Of a stretch of 64,000 nt of DNA, positions 35,436 to 44,157 are shown piece by piece. Origin of the DNA: CAZIXN01 sp039180415. GTDB lineage: Bacteria; Planctomycetota; Phycisphaerae; Phycisphaerales; Phycisphaeraceae. The number at the start of each line of letters is the position of its first letter. Positions within the stretch are counted from its first letter, which is position 1. A program made the translations under genes and the position numbers. Below the pieces are notes generated by a model. That model was not told the origin of the DNA, did not search any database, and was given only the letters and a program-made list of their open reading frames with translations. Location of the stretch: the NCBI GenBank assembly GCA_039180415.1, contig JBCDDH010000004.1, forward strand, positions 1-64,000, written 5' to 3'.

Positions 35436-37328
35436 ATGCACCTCCGCAACGTCGCCATTATTGCCCACGTCGACCACGGCAAGACCACCCTTGTCGACCA
35501 GCTGCTCTACCAGTCCGGCCAGTTCCGCGCGGCCGAGCTGGACAAGCTCGCCGGGGGGCAGCACAACCTGATCATGGACACCGGCGACCTCGAGCGCGAG
35601 CGCGGCATCACCATCACGGCCAAGAACTGTGCCGTGCGGTACCCGGCCGCGGACGGGCACGTGTACAAGATCAACCTCATCGACACGCCCGGCCACGCGG
35701 ACTTCGGCGGCGAGGTCGAACGCGTGCTCAAGATGGCCGACGGCGTGCTCCTGCTCGTCGACGCCGCGGAAGGCCCGATGCCGCAGACCCGCTTCGTGCT
35801 CGGCAAGGCGCTCTCGCACGGCCTCAAGCCGGTGGTCGTCGTCAACAAGGTCGACAAGCCCGACGCCCGGCCGGACTGGGTCGTCGACCAGGTGTTTGAC
35901 CTGCTCGGCGCGCTCGAGGCCGACGACGACGCGCTCGACTTTCCCGTGATCTACGCCTCGGGCAAAAACGGTTGGGCCGTCGAAGAACTCGAAGACGACC
36001 GGACGAACCTCAAGCCGCTGTTCGAGGCGATCCTCGCGCAGGTGCCCGAACCCAAGCACACCGACGCCGAGGCGCCGCTGCAGATGCAGGTCACGTCGCT
36101 GAGCTTTTCGGATTACGTCGGCCGGATCGCGATCGGGCGGGTGCACCGCGGCACGGTCACGCCCGGCATGCCCGTCGGGCTCGTCCAGCGCAAGGGCGGC
36201 GAATCCAAGCAGCGCGTCCTCAAAGTTGAAGGCTTCGACGGACTCGCTCGCACCGAGGTCGAGAAGTGCGAAGCCGGCGACCTCTGCGCCATCCTGGGCC
36301 TCGACCCCATCGACATCGGCGACACGATCTGCGCCCCGGACGCGGTCGAAGCGCTTCCGGGGGTGGCGATCGACGAGCCGACCGTGAGCATGACCTTCCG
36401 CGTGAACGACTCGCCGTTCGCCGGCCGCGAGGGCACGTTCGTCACCAGCCGACAGGTCGGCGATCGGTTGCAAAAAGAACTGCAATCCAACGTCGCGCTC
36501 CGCGTCGAGCCCGGCGAATCGCCCGAGCAGTTCGAGGTGTCCGGGCGCGGCCTGATGCACCTGGGCGTGCTCGTCGAGACGATGCGCCGCGAAGGCTACG
36601 AGCTGCAGATCGGCATGCCGCGCGTGATCTACAAGAAGATCGACGGCAAGGTGCACGAGCCGATCGAGGAGCTCGTGGTCGAGTGCCCGACCGAGTGCCA
36701 AAGCGACGTGCTCTCGTTGGTCAGCAACCGCCGCGCCGAACTCTCGCACATGGACGAGCGGGGGAGCGGTGACTACGTCCACATGAGCTTCACGATCCCC
36801 GCGCGCGGGTTGATTGGGCTGCGAACGCGCATGCTCACCGCGACGCAGGGCCGGGCGATCGTGCACCACACCTTCGCGAGCTACGAGCCGATGCGCGGCG
36901 ACATCCCCAAACGTCTCGCCGGCGTGATCATCTCGTCGGACACCGGGCAGGTCACGCCCTACGCCCTGCACGGCCTGTACGACCGCGGCTTCTTTTTCGT
37001 CGAGCCCGGCGAGCAGGTCTACGAGGGTCAGGTGATCGGCGAGCACTGCAAGGACAACGACATCATCGCCAACCCGATCAAGGCCAAGCACGTCAGCGCG
37101 GTCCGCACCCGTGGCGGCAAGGACGACAACATGCAGATCCGCCCGGCCCGCAAGATGTCGCTCGAGCAGTGCCTCGAATACATCGGCCAGGACGAACTGG
37201 TCGAAGTGACGCCCGACAGCATCCGCATGCGCAAACGCATCTTGCAGGAGTCGATGCGCCGCCGCGAAGCCCGCAGCGCGAAGGCGAAGGCCGAGAACGA
37301 AAAGCAACAAACCGCCGCCAGCGCGTGA
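35436..37328 (+). CDS. typA: Ribosome-binding GTPase TypA/BipA
   Basis: A translation GTPase of the EF-G type that binds the ribosome under stress and cold. The 630 residues are in the usual range. G1 is AHVDHGKTTLVDQL (9-22); G2 has ERGITI; G3 is DTPGHADFGGEVERVL; G4 is VVVNKVDKPDARPDWVVDQV. ARGLIGLRTRMLTATQG in domain V and the C-terminal LEYIGQDELVEVTPDSIRMRK are TypA-specific. The ATG at 35436 gives the standard MHLRNVAIIAHVDHGK; the frame opens 33 bases earlier without a ribosome site. A SPOUT methyltransferase gene follows 9 bp later. Confidence 0.97.
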   Translation: MHLRNVAIIAHVDHGKTTLVDQLLYQSGQFRAAELDKLAGGQHNLIMDTGDLERERGITITAKNCAVRYPAADGHVYKINLIDTPGHADFGGEVERVLKMADGVLLLVDAAEGPMPQTRFVLGKALSHGLKPVVVVNKVDKPDARPDWVVDQVFDLLGALEADDDALDFPVIYASGKNGWAVEELEDDRTNLKPLFEAILAQVPEPKHTDAEAPLQMQVTSLSFSDYVGRIAIGRVHRGTVTPGMPVGLVQRKGGESKQRVLKVEGFDGLARTEVEKCEAGDLCAILGLDPIDIGDTICAPDAVEALPGVAIDEPTVSMTFRVNDSPFAGREGTFVTSRQVGDRLQKELQSNVALRVEPGESPEQFEVSGRGLMHLGVLVETMRREGYELQIGMPRVIYKKIDGKVHEPIEELVVECPTECQSDVLSLVSNRRAELSHMDERGSGDYVHMSFTIPARGLIGLRTRMLTATQGRAIVHHTFASYEPMRGDIPKRLAGVIISSDTGQVTPYALHGLYDRGFFFVEPGEQVYEGQVIGEHCKDNDIIANPIKAKHVSAVRTRGGKDDNMQIRPARKMSLEQCLEYIGQDELVEVTPDSIRMRKRILQESMRRREARSAKAKAENEKQQTAASA

Positions 37329-37337
37329 GCCCGAACC

Positions 37338-38129
37338 ATGCAAACCGACCCCCGCAACGAACTGCTGCTCGGCGCGATCGCGGCCCAGGCGGCCATCCAC
37401 GGCGGACAGCGCGAGGTGTTCCGCGTCTGGCTCGACCGCGACCGCGACGACGACGCCGGCCGAAAGCTGCGAAAAGCCTGCAAACACCACGGCATCCGTT
37501 ACTCGCCGGCCTCCCGCGCGGCGCTCGACGAAACGACGAAAGACATCGGAGGGGGCCACGGCGGCGTGGTCGCCGAGGTCGGGCCCCGGAAGTTCGCGGA
37601 ACCGGGCGCGCTGTTCGACGGCACCACGTTCCTCGCCATGCTCGACGGCGTGGAAGACCCCTTCAACTTCGGCCAGGCCGTGCGTTCGCTCTACGCCGCG
37701 GGCTGCACCGGCCTGTTCGTGCGAGAGCGGAACTGGACGACGGCGGCCGCCGTCATCGCCCGCGCCTCGGCCGGGGCCACCGAACGGATCGCGATGGCCG
37801 TCGTCGAAGGGCCCGAAGACGCCGCCGAGTTGGCCGAACCCGCGGGGTTCATGGTCGCCGCGACGGGCCAAGCCGGCGACGCCGTGCCTTACTCCGCGGT
37901 GGACTTCACCGGCCGGACGCTGCTGATGATCGGCGGCGAACGCCGTGGGCTGCGCCGCTCGTTCCTCGGCCGGTGCGAAGCGGTCGTCTCGATCCCCTAC
38001 GCAACCGGCGTCGTGTTTCCCGCCGCGCTGGGCACGGTCGCGGCCGCGTCGGTCTTAGGCTTTGAGATCGCCCGTCAGCGCGGCGAAGCCCTCCGGGAAA
38101 CGCCCGAGCACCACGGCGTTCAGTCGTAA
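37338..38129 (+). CDS. SPOUT (TrmH-type) RNA 2'-O-methyltransferase
   Basis: A 263-residue RNA methyltransferase, probably acting on rRNA or tRNA ribose. An N-terminal substrate domain (1-95) precedes the knotted SPOUT fold. Motif 1 is LDGVEDPFNFGQAVRSLYAA (N and R), motif 2 is LLMIGGERRGLRRSF, and motif 3 is AVVSIPYATGVVFPAALGTV, though the usual SLN(V) is replaced by a hydrophobic FPAALG. The unusual motif 3 could mean a different target or weak activity. It follows typA by 9 bp on the same strand, so both are likely co-transcribed. Confidence 0.84.
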   Translation: MQTDPRNELLLGAIAAQAAIHGGQREVFRVWLDRDRDDDAGRKLRKACKHHGIRYSPASRAALDETTKDIGGGHGGVVAEVGPRKFAEPGALFDGTTFLAMLDGVEDPFNFGQAVRSLYAAGCTGLFVRERNWTTAAAVIARASAGATERIAMAVVEGPEDAAELAEPAGFMVAATGQAGDAVPYSAVDFTGRTLLMIGGERRGLRRSFLGRCEAVVSIPYATGVVFPAALGTVAAASVLGFEIARQRGEALRETPEHHGVQS

Positions 38130-38161
38130 GTGTGCCTCGGCCGCCGTGGTAGCTTGCGCCC

Positions 38162-40345
38162 ATGGACAAACCCACCCGCACGAGCGTTCGGCCGGACGAC
38201 GCCGACCCCGCCGAGTGGGTCACGCACGACCTGCCCTTCGATCCATCGAACCCGCGCGAGCGCGATCGATTTCTCGCTAGCGAGTGGCTGCTCACCGGGG
38301 GCGACGGATCGTTCGCCTTGGGCACCGCACTGGGCTGCCACACCCGCCGTTACCACGGCCTATTCGTCCCGGCGATGCGCCCTCCGGTTGGCCGCGTCCT
38401 CGCGCTGAATCAGGTCTTCGAGAAGCTCGTGCTCACGCAGCCCGACGGCGCGACACAACGCATCGAATTTTCGACTTGCGCATTTTTGAACGAGCGAAAC
38501 GAACGCACGTTTGCGCCCGAAGGCTTCGCGCATCTCGAGCGGTTCACGCGCGGCCTCGCCGTCACCTGGCATTACCGCTGGAGCAGCCTGCGCTGGCGTC
38601 GCACGCTTTCCCTCGAAGCCGATGGGGCAACGCTGAGTTACGAGCTCGACGGGTTCGACCCGCAGCTAGGCGAAGCGACCTTCGAGCTCGCCCCGATGCT
38701 TACGCTGCGCGACTTCCACGCGTTGCACGACGGCGTACCGGCCGTGTCGTTGGTGGAAAGTGAGAGCGGTTCCGCCGTGTTCGAAGGCGAAGCGGGGCGG
38801 ATACGCATCGACGTGGCGGGGGGCACGTTCGAAGCGAAGCCCAACCGTTGGCGGGACGTGTGGTACGCGCTCGACCGGCGCCGCGGGCAGGCCGACCGCG
38901 AACACCTGGACCTGCCCGGCGTCTTCCGCGTTCCTAGCGCTCCCGGCCAACCCGCCACGCTGCGCGCGACTTGGCGGAGCACCGATGAAACCGCGGACCC
39001 GCCGATTGCCAAGCCGCGCACGCGCCGCCTCGAGCCGATCCGGGCCCGCATCACCGCCCTGCTCAACGCGGCCGACCTGCCGTACGACCGCGACCGGCTC
39101 GCCGCGGCGCTCGCGATCGCTTCCGACGACTTCGTCGTACGCCGACCGGTGCGGAGCGAGACGGGAACGCGCGAGCTGCGCAGCGTGATCGCGGGCTACC
39201 CGTGGTTCGCCGACTGGGGCCGAGACACGTTCATCGCGTTGCCCGGGTTGATGCTGTGCGTCGGTCGGCTGGACGAAGCGTTGGCGACACTGGAGTTGTT
39301 CGCCGGGGCGCTGCGGAACGGCGTCGTGCCCAACCGCTTCGACGACGACGACCCCGAGGCGATGCACTTCAACACGGTCGACGGCGCGATGTGGTTCGTC
39401 CACGCCGCGCTGGAGACCGCCGAGCGCTTGCGGGTCGACCGGCGAGATGCGCCTGGTTGGCTGGGCGACGCGGTGTGCGCCGTGCTCGACGCCCACCTCG
39501 CCGGCACCGAAGCGACCGACCACGAGAACGGCGATTGGCGGTCTGTCCCCATCAACTGCGGCGAAGACGCGCTGCTCTCGGCCGGCGACGACCGGACGCA
39601 GCTGACCTGGATGGACGCCGCGGCCACGCTGCCCGACGGCACGCCCGCCGTCTTCACCCCCCGCCCGGGCAAGGCGGTCGAGGTCAACGCGCTGTGGTAC
39701 AGCAACCTCGCCGGCGTGGCGGCGGCCGCGGAGGCTCTGGGCATCGACGCGCTCCGCGCTCAGACCTACGCCCGCACCGCCGAGCACGCCGGGTTTTCGT
39801 TCCTCGAAACGTTTTGGGACGACCGGCACGGCCGGCTCTTCGATCACGTCCGGCCCGACGGAACGCCCAACGACCAACACCGGCCCAATGGCGTGATCGC
39901 CGCGGCGTTCGCGCGGTCGCCGCTGAGCCCCGCCCAGCGCGCCGCCGTGCTGGACGCCGCAGAAGCCGAACTGCTCACGCCCGTGGGCCTCCGCACGCTG
40001 GCTTCGTCGGACCCGCAGTACCAACCGCGCTACGCCGGGCCGCAGCACGTGCGCGACGCCGCGTACCACCAGGGCACGGTCTGGCCGTGGCTGCTCGGAG
40101 CCTACGCCGAGGGCCGGCTGCGCGCCGGCGGCTCCAACGCCAAGGCCAAATCCCGGGCCCGCGACGCGGTCGCGCCGCTCCTGCACCGCTTGACCGATCC
40201 CGATCAACTCGGCACGGCGCTCGGCCAGGTCCACGAGATCCACGAAGCGGCGGAACCCCAGGAACCCCGCGGCTGCCCGGCTCAAGCGTGGAGCGTCGCC
40301 GAACTGCTCCGCGTGATCTCGCTGCTGGGTTGGTCACCGAACTGA
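38162..40345 (+). CDS. Glycogen debranching enzyme (amylo-alpha-1,6-glucosidase type)
   Basis: A 727-residue enzyme that removes alpha-1,6 branches from glycogen. The N-terminal beta domain contains GSFALGTALGCHTRRYHGLF and PPVGRVLALNQVFEKL, and the C-terminal alpha/alpha barrel has GYPWFADWGRDTFIALPGLM, then MWFVHAALETAERL and YHQGTVWPWLLGAYAEGRL, which are the hallmark blocks of bacterial debranching enzymes of the GDE/AGL family. It begins 32 bp after the SPOUT gene. A trehalose or other alpha-glucan role is possible. Confidence 0.91.
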   Translation: MDKPTRTSVRPDDADPAEWVTHDLPFDPSNPRERDRFLASEWLLTGGDGSFALGTALGCHTRRYHGLFVPAMRPPVGRVLALNQVFEKLVLTQPDGATQRIEFSTCAFLNERNERTFAPEGFAHLERFTRGLAVTWHYRWSSLRWRRTLSLEADGATLSYELDGFDPQLGEATFELAPMLTLRDFHALHDGVPAVSLVESESGSAVFEGEAGRIRIDVAGGTFEAKPNRWRDVWYALDRRRGQADREHLDLPGVFRVPSAPGQPATLRATWRSTDETADPPIAKPRTRRLEPIRARITALLNAADLPYDRDRLAAALAIASDDFVVRRPVRSETGTRELRSVIAGYPWFADWGRDTFIALPGLMLCVGRLDEALATLELFAGALRNGVVPNRFDDDDPEAMHFNTVDGAMWFVHAALETAERLRVDRRDAPGWLGDAVCAVLDAHLAGTEATDHENGDWRSVPINCGEDALLSAGDDRTQLTWMDAAATLPDGTPAVFTPRPGKAVEVNALWYSNLAGVAAAAEALGIDALRAQTYARTAEHAGFSFLETFWDDRHGRLFDHVRPDGTPNDQHRPNGVIAAAFARSPLSPAQRAAVLDAAEAELLTPVGLRTLASSDPQYQPRYAGPQHVRDAAYHQGTVWPWLLGAYAEGRLRAGGSNAKAKSRARDAVAPLLHRLTDPDQLGTALGQVHEIHEAAEPQEPRGCPAQAWSVAELLRVISLLGWSPN

Positions 40346-40442
40346 CTCACGCCGGAAACTGAAGGACGCGAGCGAGACACCACGAGGGGTTGCTTCCGCC
40401 TCACGACTCCCCGCTTGGCCGAACCGGTAAACTCTCCGCCCC

Positions 40443-41510
40443 ATGTCCCAGCCCACCCCATTCTCGGCCACCCAGAACGTCCGCGTGTCGGGCTTCGACA
40501 CACTGCCCAGCCCCGGCACCCTCACCGCCGAGTTGCCGCTGGCCGAAGCCGCGCGGGAAACCGTGCTGCGCGGCCGGCGTGACATCGAACGGATCCTCAC
40601 CCGCGACGACGACCGCTTCCTCGTCGTCGTCGGCCCGTGCTCCATCCACGACCCCGCCGCCGCGCTCGAATACGCCGACCGCCTCGCCGAGATCGCCCGG
40701 GAGGTCGCCGACCGCATGCTCGTCGTGATGCGGGTCTACTTCGAGAAGCCCCGCACGACCGTCGGGTGGAAGGGCCTGATCAACGACCCCGACCTCGACG
40801 GCACGTTCGACATCGCTCGTGGCTTACGCCTCGCCCGCCGCCTCCTGCTCGAAGTGAACCAGCTCGGCCTGCCCGCCGGCACCGAGTTCCTCGACCCCGT
40901 CACGCCCCAGTACCTCGACGACCTGGTCGCCTGGGCCGCCATCGGCGCCCGCACCACCGAGAGCCAAACCCACCGCCAGATGGCCTCGGGCCTGTCCATG
41001 CCCGTGGGCTTCAAGAACGCCACCACCGGCGACGTGCAGGTCGCGCTGGACGCGATGCGCTCGGCCATGTCCTCGCACCACTTCGTCGGCATCGACGAAG
41101 ACGGCCGGGCCTGCGTCGTACACACCGTGGGCAACGCCTTCGGCCACGTCATCCTCCGCGGCGGCCACGACGCGACGAACTACGAGCCGGCCGACATCGC
41201 GGACGCCTCGCAACGCCTCGCCGACGCCGACCTCAACCCCGTCTTGCTCGTCGACTGCTCCCACGCCAACTCCGGCAAAAAAGCCGAACGCCAAGAAGCC
41301 GTTTGGAACTCACTGGTCAAGCAGCGCCGCTCCGGCGACCGCGCGATCCTCGGCGCGATGCTCGAGAGCAACCTCCACGAAGGCAGCCAGAAACTCCCCG
41401 CCGACGGCGACCTCTCCAAACTTAAGCCCGGCGTCTCCATCACCGACGCCTGCATCGACTGGGACACCACCGCCCGCCTGCTCCGGGACGGCTACGACGC
41501 CTTGGGCTGA
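40443..41510 (+). CDS. aroG: 3-Deoxy-7-phosphoheptulonate (DAHP) synthase, type I
   Basis: First step of the shikimate pathway: condenses PEP and erythrose-4-phosphate. The 355 residues fit type I-alpha. VVVGPCSIHDPAAALEYA (67-84) has the metal-ligand Cys, VMRVYFEKPRTTVGWKGLIN the PEP-site Lys/Arg, GARTTESQTHRQMASGL the classic E4P block, VGFKNATTG and LLVDCSHANSGK the later metal sites. Feedback class cannot be predicted safely from sequence. The ATG at 40443 is standard. Confidence 0.95.
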   Translation: MSQPTPFSATQNVRVSGFDTLPSPGTLTAELPLAEAARETVLRGRRDIERILTRDDDRFLVVVGPCSIHDPAAALEYADRLAEIAREVADRMLVVMRVYFEKPRTTVGWKGLINDPDLDGTFDIARGLRLARRLLLEVNQLGLPAGTEFLDPVTPQYLDDLVAWAAIGARTTESQTHRQMASGLSMPVGFKNATTGDVQVALDAMRSAMSSHHFVGIDEDGRACVVHTVGNAFGHVILRGGHDATNYEPADIADASQRLADADLNPVLLVDCSHANSGKKAERQEAVWNSLVKQRRSGDRAILGAMLESNLHEGSQKLPADGDLSKLKPGVSITDACIDWDTTARLLRDGYDALG

Positions 41511-41584
41511 GAAACCGATATTCCGGCCCCGGCACCCGAAAATTCCGCTGGCCTCGGGCGTCGCCACAAACCTATACTTGAATC

Positions 41585-42022
41585 GTGGCTCGGACATGGT
41601 TCCACCACATCTTGGCGTGCCTGCTGACGCTGGCCCTCGTACTTACGCCCGCGGCCCTGTGCCCGTGTGCCGCTCACGCTGAGTCCGGCACCACCGCCGC
41701 CACGTCTGCCTGCTGCCCACTCATGGCGCGGCTGGCCGCCACGCTCCCCGCCGATCCGACCGACGACCCCGCGTCGCCGCCCTGCTCGCACTGCGACGAA
41801 ATCACCGATCGCATCGCCCAGATCGAGCTGCGGGCCACCCTCAATCCCGGCCAAATCGGCACGGACCCCGACCTACCGTCCTTCGACACCTCGGCTCCGC
41901 TCCCCTTCGCCGATGCGTTCATCCCCGACGCGTACGGCCAAGCCTTCGCTCCCGCGTCTCTTCGCCGGATCGACGATCCCACGCCCGGCTTGTTCGCCCT
42001 GCACATCTTGCTCCTGGCCTGA
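41585..42022 (+). CDS. Exported cysteine-rich protein of unknown family
   Basis: A 145-residue protein starting at a GTG. The N-terminal hydrophobic segment (about 8-26) is followed by CPCAAHA, then SACCPLMA and PPCSHCDE: seven cysteines in CxC, CC and CxxC arrangements. The rest is Asp/Pro-rich with a hydrophobic end. I do not know the family; the layout is like that of small exported proteins found with copper or other heavy-metal genes (DUF2946-like), but this is inference. It lies 137 bp before a metallothionein-like gene, on the same strand, which suggests a common metal role. Confidence 0.6.
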   Translation: MARTWFHHILACLLTLALVLTPAALCPCAAHAESGTTAATSACCPLMARLAATLPADPTDDPASPPCSHCDEITDRIAQIELRATLNPGQIGTDPDLPSFDTSAPLPFADAFIPDAYGQAFAPASLRRIDDPTPGLFALHILLLA

Positions 42023-42158
42023 ATCAAGGTCGCGCCCAGTCCACCGACTGGGAACCCTCGCCGAACGGATCGGACCGTTCGGCCGACCTCGATTCTTTCT
42101 CATCTCCACTTTTCGGACCGCGTTGGTCCGAGACGGAAACTTTATTCAGGAGTCAATC

Positions 42159-42338
42159 ATGACCGCTTCGCTGCTTAGCGCTTTGCCCTTCGCGTTCGCC
42201 AGCCTGTTCGCCGCCGCCCCGCCGGCCCCCGCCGGAGCCGACGCGGCCGCCTCGTGCTGCTGCACCAACTGCACCTGCGTGTCCTGTGCCTGCGAGTCGT
42301 CGGGCTGCACTTGCACGACCACCCGTTGCAACCCGTGA
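42159..42338 (+). CDS. Exported metallothionein-like peptide
   Basis: A 59-residue protein from the ATG at 42159, with a good ribosome site (CAGGAG). Residues 1-29 form a signal peptide. The last 30 residues carry ten cysteines (33, 34, 35, 38, 40, 43, 45, 50, 52, 57), mostly in CxC and CC pairs with few bulky residues, which is metallothionein-like. Unlike most bacterial metallothioneins it is exported, so it would act in the periplasm or on the surface. A strong terminator follows at 42379-42406. Metal binding is inferred from cysteine spacing; the peptide is unlike the SmtA zinc family, which contains His. Confidence 0.68.
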   Translation: MTASLLSALPFAFASLFAAAPPAPAGADAAASCCCTNCTCVSCACESSGCTCTTTRCNP

Positions 42339-42378
42339 CGCCACGACGGACGCACGCGTGCGTCAATGAATCCCTCTC

Positions 42379-42412
42379 GACCCCGCCGGCTCTCGCCGGC
42401 GGGGTCGCTTTT
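42379..42412 (+). terminator. Intrinsic terminator after the metallothionein-like gene
   Basis: A perfect 12-bp stem, GACCCCGCCGGC / GCCGGCGGGGTC, with a TCTC loop, followed by GCTTTT. It ends the cysteine-rich gene unit 41 bp after the stop at 42338 and separates it from glpD. Confidence 0.85.
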
Positions 42413-42517
42413 GAATAGCGGCGTCTCGCGATTCGGACGGAGCCAAGCGCATCCGTGCCGTTGGGTACGATCTGACGTGTCCACCCGCACCTCCTCCAAC
42501 GCCGCCGAAGAAAAACC

Positions 42518-44086
42518 ATGAACCGCGACGCCATGCTTCAACGGGTCCGGGAACGCCGCGAGCCGTGGGACCTGCTCATCATCGGCGGCGGCGCAACCGG
42601 CTTAGGTGCCGCGGTCGATGCCGCGTCGCGCGGCTACGACGTCGCCCTCTTCGAACAGTCCGACTTCGCCAAGGGCACCTCCAGCCGGTCCACCAAGCTC
42701 GTCCACGGCGGCGTCCGCTACCTCCAGCAAGGCAACGTCTCGCTGGTCATCGAAGCCCTCAAGGAGCGCGGCCTGCTCCGCCGCAACGCGCCGCACCTGG
42801 TCCACGACGTGCCCTTCATCGTGCCCAGCTACAAGTGGTGGGAGTCGCCCTTCTACGGCATCGGGCTGAAGGTCTACGACCTGCTCGCCGGCCGGTTCGG
42901 CTTCGCCAAGTCGTCGCACCTGTCCAAAGAAAAAGTCATCGACGCCATCCCGTCCATCCAGCCCGACGGCCTGCTCGGCGGCACGCAGTACTACGACGGC
43001 CAGTTCGACGACGCCCGCCTCGCGATCGACCTGGCCACCACCGCCCACGAACACGGCGGCACCCTCGTCAACTACGCCGGGGTGGTCGGCCTGCTGAAAC
43101 ACGACGACGGGACCGTCCGCGGCGTCGCCGTCCGCGACCAAGAAACGGGCGAGGTCTTCGATGTTCTGGGCAAAGCTGTCATCAACGCCACCGGCCCGTT
43201 CGCCGACGGCGTCCGCCGGCTCGACCACCCCGACGCTCCACCCATCATCGCGCCCAGCCAGGGCGTCCACGTCGTGCTCGACCGTTCTTTCCTGCCCGGC
43301 GACGCGGCGATCATGGTGCCCCACACCGACGACGGCCGGGTGATGTTCGCCATCCCCTGGCACGACGTCGCCGTTGTCGGCACCACCGATACACCCATCG
43401 ACGCCGTCGATCTCGAACCCAAGCCGCTGCCGGACGAGGTCTCGTTCATCCTCGAGACCGCCAACCGCTACCTCGCCAAGACCGCGACGCCGGCCGACCT
43501 GCGTAGCGTCTTTGTGGGAATCCGCCCATTGGTCAAGGCCGGCGACGGCGAGAACACCGCCGCCCTCTCCCGCGACCACACCGTACTCATCGACCCCAAC
43601 TCCGGCCTGATCACCATCGGCGGCGGCAAGTGGACCACTTACCGCCGCATGGCCGAAGACGTCATCGACCAGGCCGCCACGCTCGCCGACCTGCCCCCCC
43701 GCCCCTGCGTCACCAAGGACCTGCCCGTCCACGGGGCCGACCCCGACGCCGAGCGTTTCGGCCCGCTCGCCTTCTATGGCAGCGACGCCGCCGAACTCGA
43801 GCGGCTCCACGCCGACCACCCCCAACTCGCCGAGCCGCTGCACCCGAAGCTGCCGATCACCGGGGCGCAGGTTCGCTGGGCCTGTCGACGCGAGATGGCC
43901 CGGACCGTCGACGACGTGCTCGCCCGCAGGACCCGCTGCCTATTGTTCGACGCTCAAGCCGCCATCCAAGCCGCGCCCCGAGTCGCCGAACGGATGGCCG
44001 ACGAATTGAACCACGACGCCGCGTGGGCGGCCGATCAGGCCGAGTCATTCCGGAAAATCGCCGCTGGCTACGTGTATAGCTCGTGA
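42518..44086 (+). CDS. glpD: Aerobic glycerol-3-phosphate dehydrogenase (FAD)
   Basis: Oxidises glycerol-3-phosphate to DHAP and passes electrons to quinone at the membrane. The 522 residues have the FAD loop LLIIGGGATGLGAAVDAASR (about 19-38), DFAKGTSSRSTKLVHGGVRY, and the later GGGKWTTYRRMAEDVID, all GlpD-specific. The C-terminal domain (after about 390) has WACRREMARTVDDVLARRTR. No glpF, glpK or glpR is near, so it probably serves lipid precursor balance rather than a glycerol operon. It is convergent with guaA. Confidence 0.95.
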   Translation: MNRDAMLQRVRERREPWDLLIIGGGATGLGAAVDAASRGYDVALFEQSDFAKGTSSRSTKLVHGGVRYLQQGNVSLVIEALKERGLLRRNAPHLVHDVPFIVPSYKWWESPFYGIGLKVYDLLAGRFGFAKSSHLSKEKVIDAIPSIQPDGLLGGTQYYDGQFDDARLAIDLATTAHEHGGTLVNYAGVVGLLKHDDGTVRGVAVRDQETGEVFDVLGKAVINATGPFADGVRRLDHPDAPPIIAPSQGVHVVLDRSFLPGDAAIMVPHTDDGRVMFAIPWHDVAVVGTTDTPIDAVDLEPKPLPDEVSFILETANRYLAKTATPADLRSVFVGIRPLVKAGDGENTAALSRDHTVLIDPNSGLITIGGGKWTTYRRMAEDVIDQAATLADLPPRPCVTKDLPVHGADPDAERFGPLAFYGSDAAELERLHADHPQLAEPLHPKLPITGAQVRWACRREMARTVDDVLARRTRCLLFDAQAAIQAAPRVAERMADELNHDAAWAADQAESFRKIAAGYVYSS

Positions 44087-44157
44087 GCTGCTCCTGGAAG
44101 CCAGCCGCTGCGTAGCTGCGGCGCGAGTCTCCCCACGCTCAGCTTCCGGCTTACCGA

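Noticed and set aside
35427..37871. 814-codon open frame antisense to typA and the SPOUT gene
   Set aside because: It has no start context or family motif, it covers two well-supported genes on the other strand, and long antisense frames are expected from the strong third-position GC bias.
42602..43843. 413-codon antisense frame inside glpD
   Set aside because: No conserved motif; glpD on the plus strand has all family blocks.
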